A stretch of DNA of 16,787 nucleotides from JALZHR01 sp036389695 (lineage in GTDB: Bacteria; Acidobacteriota; Blastocatellia; Pyrinomonadales; Pyrinomonadaceae), in assembly GCA_036389695.1 (NCBI GenBank), contig DASVWG010000039.1:1-16787 (forward strand), read 5' to 3'. Of this stretch, positions 13,201 to 16,787 are shown one piece after another. Numbering within the stretch: the first letter of the stretch is position 1; the number at the start of each line of letters is the position of its first letter. A model generated the notes under the pieces. It did no database searches. It was given only the letters and a program-made list of their open reading frames with translations, and was not told the origin of the DNA. The translations under genes were made by a program, and so were the position numbers.

Positions 13201-13768
13201 CCGACGCCATAATGACCTGCTTGTTGCCGTTCAAAACCAAGCCGACGCCGCCGTGTTTGACGTCGATGCCGTTAAAGGTTTGTTTAAAGCGCAGCATATA
13301 ACCGCCGAGCGCCTGCGTCTGGCTGAAAAGCTGTAAATCACCGGCATTCGAGATACCGAAAAGCGCGGCATTTTGCGACAAAAACGCGCGACCGGCTTCT
13401 TCGGGCGTGCCCGAAAACGGCTGGCTCGCGAAATCATACATCACATCCGGCGAGCCGCCGAAATCGTTCCAGCGCGCCGTCATATTCGGCGCGTTCGTCG
13501 CGGCTTTAAAATTTTGCAGAGCCGCGAGCTGTTCGCCCGTCGCCTGCCGCAGATTCGGCAGATTGCGAGCCGTGTTCAAATCGTATTTCGGCGCGGGGCG
13601 CTTATAAAGCTGCGCGATGGCGTCAGCCGAAACCGGCGCGCCCGGAGCGGCTTTCGCCTTGCCGAACGGAATATAAAGACCTGTAATAACCAAAGACCAG
13701 AACAAAAATACCGCTAAAAGTTTAAAACCTGCTTTTTCCGTTCTTTTACTGTTGACCTTGCCCTTCAT
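10211..13768 (-). CDS. Secreted M36 (fungalysin-like) metallopeptidase
   Basis: An 1185-residue exported zinc metallopeptidase. A basic N-terminus and hydrophobic stretch (about 16-33, LLAVFLFWSLVITGLYIP) form the signal peptide, ending near KAKAA. Residues about 102-195 resemble the fungalysin/thermolysin propeptide and about 255-296 a PepSY-like inhibitory segment. The catalytic domain carries HEGMH (H536, E537, H540) and, 20 residues on, MNEGQADSWA with zinc ligand E560. A fibronectin type III-like domain follows (about 762-870), then a PPC-like beta domain (about 1055-1140). The start at 13768 is preferred over the in-frame TTG at 13780, which itself belongs to the ribosome-binding site GGAGG five bases before the ATG. 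It is likely cleaved and activated outside the cell and digests proteins for nutrition. Its promoter matches that of the subtilase upstream. Confidence 0.92.
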   Translation of the reverse strand: MKGKVNSKRTEKAGFKLLAVFLFWSLVITGLYIPFGKAKAAPGAPVSADAIAQLYKRPAPKYDLNTARNLPNLRQATGEQLAALQNFKAATNAPNMTARWNDFGGSPDVMYDFASQPFSGTPEEAGRAFLSQNAALFGISNAGDLQLFSQTQALGGYMLRFKQTFNGIDVKHGGVGLVLNGNKQVIMASGPFFRDVNVNTTPSISPVQAAQAADADLGQFRSNLFNSLGNIFQAANNLLNQQLGAINNETPRLGIYPTADGYRLVYKVARFSTNPFGAYIISVDAHTGEIVSRKDFVAFQQAPLPFTADIYPKYPAITPELKDQSVISVCANDTPCGQERVNLRNFDPTNVVTGVNGTLTGTHALVNNVLVTKQPFAQAAMGTWHFRRDNPTGFEARTNEKDQFAEPAEHQDEINSFFFVNYLLEYVDYLHVAGDNTTLGGRFPDDYPNKTIPLPATVHMPNYYLAVAAAGGSIPSPTDPDLHLKALGMDNAFAVPVSALFEELSGTKMPVVINPTFYGHGYLLNDLALEGTVPYHEGMHSITTPIAGLEGGEEASAMNEGQADSWAFTITDNPSLGDYVVNAKGYRDLARSRGRNPDSIAYIRSANSTLKYSDIGTLLEAGTPVFEEHYDGEIYMSTIWDIREMFNRLYPQVTYKRPRPMDGQALKPITKGTEFFERDFLGSMYVLGTTAPDTMVKSRDAFIVADQMLYPSDTTDADAPGKHRAMIEQIFAAHELGVNAVEVTGGKATISTQVTPFAGSQEAPAVPQNVTATAASPRTLKVSWNGVSGAVAYEVLKRKIGFENRRLPNGKREYADGDSSTSGFRHVNYVSASQLSYVDEGAVHEVFAPEGLSNLFDSEYVVRAIGTNQSGQLGWSNFSGSTQAQKSAQDLTAQVDSAISNISYSNGVMAFDNKLTNARGALATDKTIYSPLQFQIVSISNPSVTVKNADASGNTFVYNQTLPLGATSNAKRLEFNDPAAQMFSFDAKVIGNAFTGSTVGTGSQNPDGTSNPPSPITYSVFRENKTGALVLGEPTGIGGVSVTWGDPTFKGITWDDIPVTTKSDALFLEASLSSATSVDLDFELRTQDGQLLDDSAEFTANEFVSSAVQPNTTYILRVKGFANGPTTFNIVCDQLLPLGSPNENAGTRTVGGSSTTSATSLPAVPNMLRFTVNPLTRSVTIKVLR

Positions 13769-13814
13769 TTCATCCTCCAATGGAAACTAAAAATATTTTT
13801 TGCTAACTGTCGCT

Positions 13815-13881
13815 AAGATAACTTTTTTGACTTGAGAAAGGCTTGAATGAATAGAGCCTTTCGACTTGAGGCAGACTTGAG
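13815..13881 (-). promoter_or_regulatory. M36 promoter with 11-bp direct-repeat operator
   Basis: On the plus-strand numbering, ACTTGAG (13830-13836), four bases, GCTTGAA (13841-13847) form a repeat of 11-bp period. A second pair ACTTGAG (13864-13870) and ACTTGAG (13875-13881) lies 34 bp further upstream. Read towards the gene, the nearer pair is followed by nine bases and then TATCTT (complement of 13815-13820), a plausible -10. The start of transcription would be about 40 bases before the ATG. The same arrangement precedes the subtilase gene. Confidence 0.6.
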
Positions 13882-13884
13882 AAA

Positions 13885-14040
13885 GGGATGAGGGCAGAGG
13901 GATGAGGGATGAATAAAAGAAAGTTTTCACTCCAAGGAGAACGTCGAATTTTAATTGTTGGGCTGATGGTAGATTTAAAATTCAACCTTTCAAACTGAAA
14001 ACTTGTTATTCATCCCTCATCCTTCATCCTTCATCCTTCA
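13885..14040. repeat. GGATGA-family nested palindrome, copy 2
   Basis: The left arm 13885-13915 (GGGATGAGGGCAGAGGGATG and onwards) is answered by the complement at 14009-14040. Inner arms (GAATTTTAATTG near 13945, and TTTAAAATTCAA near 13975) enclose a short unique centre. It fills most of the gap between the subtilase stop codon and the M36 promoter, so it is both the 3' end of one gene and the upstream flank of the other. No coding content was seen. Confidence 0.85.
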
Positions 14041-14042
14041 AA

Positions 14043-16583
14043 TTAGCCGCCCGTTGAGAACAACTGGCGATAACTGTTCAGCTTGATTGCCAGCGTCGCG
14101 CGATTGACGGTCGTGTTCGGCTCGAAGCGCGGTCCGGGAAGAACCTCGAATTGTCCCGGAGCGGTTTCGACAACCTGCGCCGGAAACGCTTCAAACAAGC
14201 CTTTATCGAGCGCAATCTGGACGTAGCCGCGAAGCTCCGCAGGAATCTGGGCGTTGTCCGACAGAACCGTGCCGTTAGACGTTACATCCGAATTCACCAG
14301 ATTACGGGCTTGCACGTCGTAGCCAAGAGCGCGCACGAAAGCGACCGCCAAATCGAGCCGGTTAACCGTGCCTGACGGGTTGAAAGTCGCGCCGTCGCTG
14401 CTCATTATTCCTTTCGGGTCATAATTGAAATCGCGCAGGGTCGAGCCGTATGCCGTGACCGCTTCGGCGATTCTGGCAAGGTCGCCCGAAACGTCCGTAA
14501 AGCGCGGCGTCGGCGCGAGCGATTGACGCAGGCTGGTGTTCAAAACGAGCGAGCGGGCGAAATCTTCACGCGTTACCACGTTGTCCGGTTTGAACGTGCC
14601 GTCCGCATAAATGTCGATTACGCGATTTTTCAAAGCCGCTTCGATAGCCGTCTGCTGCTGATGTCCCTGAATGTCGGGAATATTCGGCAGCGTGTATTTA
14701 ATCTGCGTCACATTGCCGTCAACCGGACCCGGCGCGGCAATCTGAGTCGGCGAAGAAGCCTGCGGAGCCGCCGCCAAACCGCGCGCGCCGCGAACTTCCA
14801 AAGTCCACGTGCCGGCTTCCGGATTCTGCACGACAATCTCGCGCTTGTCCGTGCCGATGACAGGGGTTTCGATGGCAGTCGAATAAGTCGCGCCGCTCGG
14901 GCTGGTCGCGCGTATGCCGACAAAATTGCCCGTGTCTTCGTCGGCTTCGGTGTCAACCGTCGCCAAAATGTCCAAAACGTTCATTCCCGGCTGAACCGTG
15001 AAACTGGTTGCATTGGTCGAGGTGGTGCCGGAAACCGCCGGGTTGAAATCGATGTGGAAATTCTGCGCTGCCGGACGTTCTTCGCCGAAAACGGCGTTGA
15101 AGCTGGTTTCCTGAAAATTCGCGTAATTGCGCGAGCGATTGAAAACCTTGTCAACCGCCGCGTAAGCATTGATAAAGCCCGCGCCGACTTCCCAGTCTTC
15201 GCGTCCGGGCATTTTGCTGGCGGTCGAAGTCAGAATTTGCTTGATTTCGTCCGGCGTCAAAGTCGGGTCGGCGTCGAGCATCAGCGCGACCACGCCCGCG
15301 ACATACGGCGTCGCCATCGAAGTGCCGTAAATCTGCGTGTAAAACGGAATCAAGCCGGGCGCGATTTCCGTATCGTTGGTCGCGCCGTTGGCGACCAGAT
15401 TCGAGGTCGAGCGCGTCGAAACTATGTCAATCGTGAATCCGGCTCTTTCCAGGCTGCTTTCAAAGGCGCGTCCTTTGCCCGGCGCGGTAATCGTCGGCGC
15501 ATTGTAATCGTCGAGCGGGTCGTTGTTGCCCAAGCGCTCGGCACGCGGAACGCCGCGCGAGGAGAAATCGCCGAGCTCGCCTTCTTTCGTTCCGGCGGCG
15601 ACGCCGATAACCCACGGCGCTTTCGCATACGGGTTATAAGTATCTTTGACCGGACCGTCGTTTCCGCCCGCGAAAACAACCACGATATTGCGGTCGTAAG
15701 CCGCTTTGCTGGCGATATTAAGCGGATTGTCCGGGTCGAACGCACCCGAATCGCCGTAGGAATTGGAAACGACGCGGATGTTGTAGCGATATTGATTCGC
15801 CAAGCCCCATTCCCACGCCGCCAAGCCGTTAATCACGAAAATTCCCGCGCCGAGACCTGCGCCGATGATTTTCGCGCCCGGCGCGACGCCCGGATAAAGA
15901 CCGCCCGAACGAACGCCCGTGCCGCCGATAATCCCGGCGCAGTGCGTGCCGTGTCCGACCGATTGGTCTGTGTTCGGAACGTTTTCAATCGAGACGTTCG
16001 GCGTAAAACCCGGCAGCGTTCCGGCGGCGACCGGCGTCTGCACGTTTTGAATAACTTTCGTGCCGAACTGCAAATCCGCGTGCGTCGCGTCGACGCCGGA
16101 ATCGATAACCAGAACCGAAAAATCGCCCGCGCCCGAAACGGGCAAGCCGCCGTTGCGAATCTGGAAAGCGCGGTCGTTTTCCACGCGCTGCACGCCGCCG
16201 ACGACGCGCGCCTGATTCATAAAATAATGAAGCGGGTCGTTTGACCAGATGGAGCGCACCGACGGGTTGTTTGCCAGCGCGCGAACCTGCCCGGCGGTCA
16301 TCGGCTGCGCGACCATTCCCAAAGTCGGAAACGTCTGCCCGCCCAAAACGCCGACGCTTCGCAAAACGTTCAAATGCGTGAGCTGCAAGCCGTTGTTGGT
16401 CTTAAAAGCGACGACGACCATACCGACCTGCGCGCTGTTGGCGAGACCGTTTAATTTACTCCGCAGCGTCGGGCTCAGCTTGGCGGCGGCAAAGCTCTGT
16501 CCGCAAAGGACGCCGACCAGCGCGAAAACAAACATCAATCCGAAAATTTTTCGCAAAAACGTTTGGCTTACTCTGAATTTCAT
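14043..16583 (-). CDS. Secreted S8 subtilase with C-terminal SLH repeats
   Basis: An 846-residue subtilisin-family serine protease, exported and probably held on the cell surface. A signal peptide covers about 1-33 (FGLMFVFALVGVLCGQSFAAA). An inhibitor-I9-like propeptide is about 40-125. The catalytic domain (about 145-470) shows D161 (VIDSGVD), H211 (GHGTHCAG), oxyanion N308 (FAGGNDGP) and S422 (GTSMATPYVAG), so the triad is complete. A beta-rich domain (about 500-605) follows. Residues about 635-846 are S-layer-homology-like repeats (FKPDNVVTREDFARSL, FNPSGTVNRLDLAVAF, FEPNTTVNRATLAIKL), which bind cell-wall or surface polymers. GAGGAG eight bases before the ATG supports the start. It precedes the M36 gene on the same strand, but each has its own promoter of the same design. 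Both would hydrolyse external protein. Confidence 0.94.
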   Translation of the reverse strand: MKFRVSQTFLRKIFGLMFVFALVGVLCGQSFAAAKLSPTLRSKLNGLANSAQVGMVVVAFKTNNGLQLTHLNVLRSVGVLGGQTFPTLGMVAQPMTAGQVRALANNPSVRSIWSNDPLHYFMNQARVVGGVQRVENDRAFQIRNGGLPVSGAGDFSVLVIDSGVDATHADLQFGTKVIQNVQTPVAAGTLPGFTPNVSIENVPNTDQSVGHGTHCAGIIGGTGVRSGGLYPGVAPGAKIIGAGLGAGIFVINGLAAWEWGLANQYRYNIRVVSNSYGDSGAFDPDNPLNIASKAAYDRNIVVVFAGGNDGPVKDTYNPYAKAPWVIGVAAGTKEGELGDFSSRGVPRAERLGNNDPLDDYNAPTITAPGKGRAFESSLERAGFTIDIVSTRSTSNLVANGATNDTEIAPGLIPFYTQIYGTSMATPYVAGVVALMLDADPTLTPDEIKQILTSTASKMPGREDWEVGAGFINAYAAVDKVFNRSRNYANFQETSFNAVFGEERPAAQNFHIDFNPAVSGTTSTNATSFTVQPGMNVLDILATVDTEADEDTGNFVGIRATSPSGATYSTAIETPVIGTDKREIVVQNPEAGTWTLEVRGARGLAAAPQASSPTQIAAPGPVDGNVTQIKYTLPNIPDIQGHQQQTAIEAALKNRVIDIYADGTFKPDNVVTREDFARSLVLNTSLRQSLAPTPRFTDVSGDLARIAEAVTAYGSTLRDFNYDPKGIMSSDGATFNPSGTVNRLDLAVAFVRALGYDVQARNLVNSDVTSNGTVLSDNAQIPAELRGYVQIALDKGLFEAFPAQVVETAPGQFEVLPGPRFEPNTTVNRATLAIKLNSYRQLFSTGG

Positions 16584-16626
16584 CTCTCATTCTCCTCAAC
16601 AAAAATTTTGAAAACTTTATGTTGAA

Positions 16627-16733
16627 AAGATACCGCGCGGGCTTTGAGAAATACTTGAGCCGTAAAAAGGTTTTAAAATTGATTTATTAGCCAGATTTTA
16701 TGCGGGTTTCCGAGGACTTGAGGCAAACTTGAG
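16627..16733 (-). promoter_or_regulatory. Subtilase promoter with 11-bp direct-repeat operator
   Basis: In plus-strand numbering CTTTGAG (16642-16648), four bases and ACTTGAG (16653-16659) form the nearer pair, and ACTTGAG (16716-16722), four bases and ACTTGAG (16727-16733) the farther pair, both of 11-bp period. Towards the gene the nearer pair is followed by nine bases and TATCTT (complement of 16627-16632). The predicted leader is about 37 bases. Element order and spacing are the same as at the M36 gene although the intervening bases differ. Confidence 0.6.
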
Positions 16734-16737
16734 GAAA

Positions 16738-16787
16738 GGGATGAGGGATGAAGGATGAGGGATGAATAAAAGAAAGTTTTGAGTTTT
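16738..16787. repeat. GGATGA-family repeat, copy 3 (cut by window end)
   Basis: GGGATGAGGGATGAAGGATG and onwards, followed by AATAAAAGAAAGTTTTGAG, repeats the left arm of the elements at 8345 and 13885. The right arm lies outside the window. It begins only a few bases upstream of the farther ACTTGAG pair, exactly as at the M36 gene. Confidence 0.8.

Noticed and set aside
14523..16244. Open frame of 573 codons on the plus strand opposite the subtilase
   Set aside because: It lies wholly antisense to a gene with a complete S8 catalytic triad. Its product is a low-complexity Arg/Val/Ala-rich string without domains, as expected from the codon bias of the opposite strand.

Overview
The window reads as a chromosomal segment of a free-living, Gram-negative-type environmental bacterium. 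Three things fit an Acidobacteriota (Blastocatellia-like) genome: large secreted proteases of the M36 and SLH-subtilase kinds, a LytS/LytTR signalling pair, and many nested palindromic intergenic repeats. That assignment is inference from gene content and style; there is no rRNA or other taxonomic marker. No tRNA, rRNA, CRISPR array, transposase or phage gene was seen.

Layout. (1) 1-2742: a nested-palindrome element, a 13-unit array of 21-bp repeats, then on the minus strand a LytS-type membrane histidine kinase (1597-2742) and its LytTR response regulator (595-1377), split by a repeat insertion. (2) 2743-4306: a regulatory intergenic region and, on the plus strand, a secreted DNA/RNA non-specific endonuclease. 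(3) 4333-10112: an island bounded by two inverted, near-identical copies of a ~190-bp composite palindromic element. It holds, on the minus strand, a hemerythrin-like protein, a Vms1/baeRF-type peptidyl-tRNA hydrolase relative and two tiny hydrophilic proteins absent from a simple long-ORF view. On the plus strand it holds two disordered hydrophilic proteins, a DUF2231 membrane protein and an SDR-transmembrane-DUF2171 fusion. (4) 10160-16787: on the minus strand, an SLH-anchored subtilase (14043-16583) and a secreted M36 fungalysin-like metallopeptidase (10211-13768), each with its own promoter.

Regulation is the most informative layer. Three sigma-54-type promoters (GG-N10-GC with good flanks) precede the hemerythrin gene, the divergent small hydrophilic gene and the DUF2231 gene, suggesting a local sigma-54 stress regulon. 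The two protease genes share a second architecture: a pair of ACTTGAG-like 7-mers 11 bp apart, then exactly 9 bp, then a TATCTT -10 element. This resembles promoters activated by OmpR/PhoB-family regulators. The baeRF gene and the two mini-genes appear translationally coupled, because the Shine-Dalgarno sequence of each mini-gene is made from the last codons of the gene before it.

At least six kinds of nested inverted repeat occupy most intergenic gaps. One separates the kinase from its regulator, one supplies the stop codon of the DUF2231 gene, and one family lies immediately upstream of the operators of both proteases.
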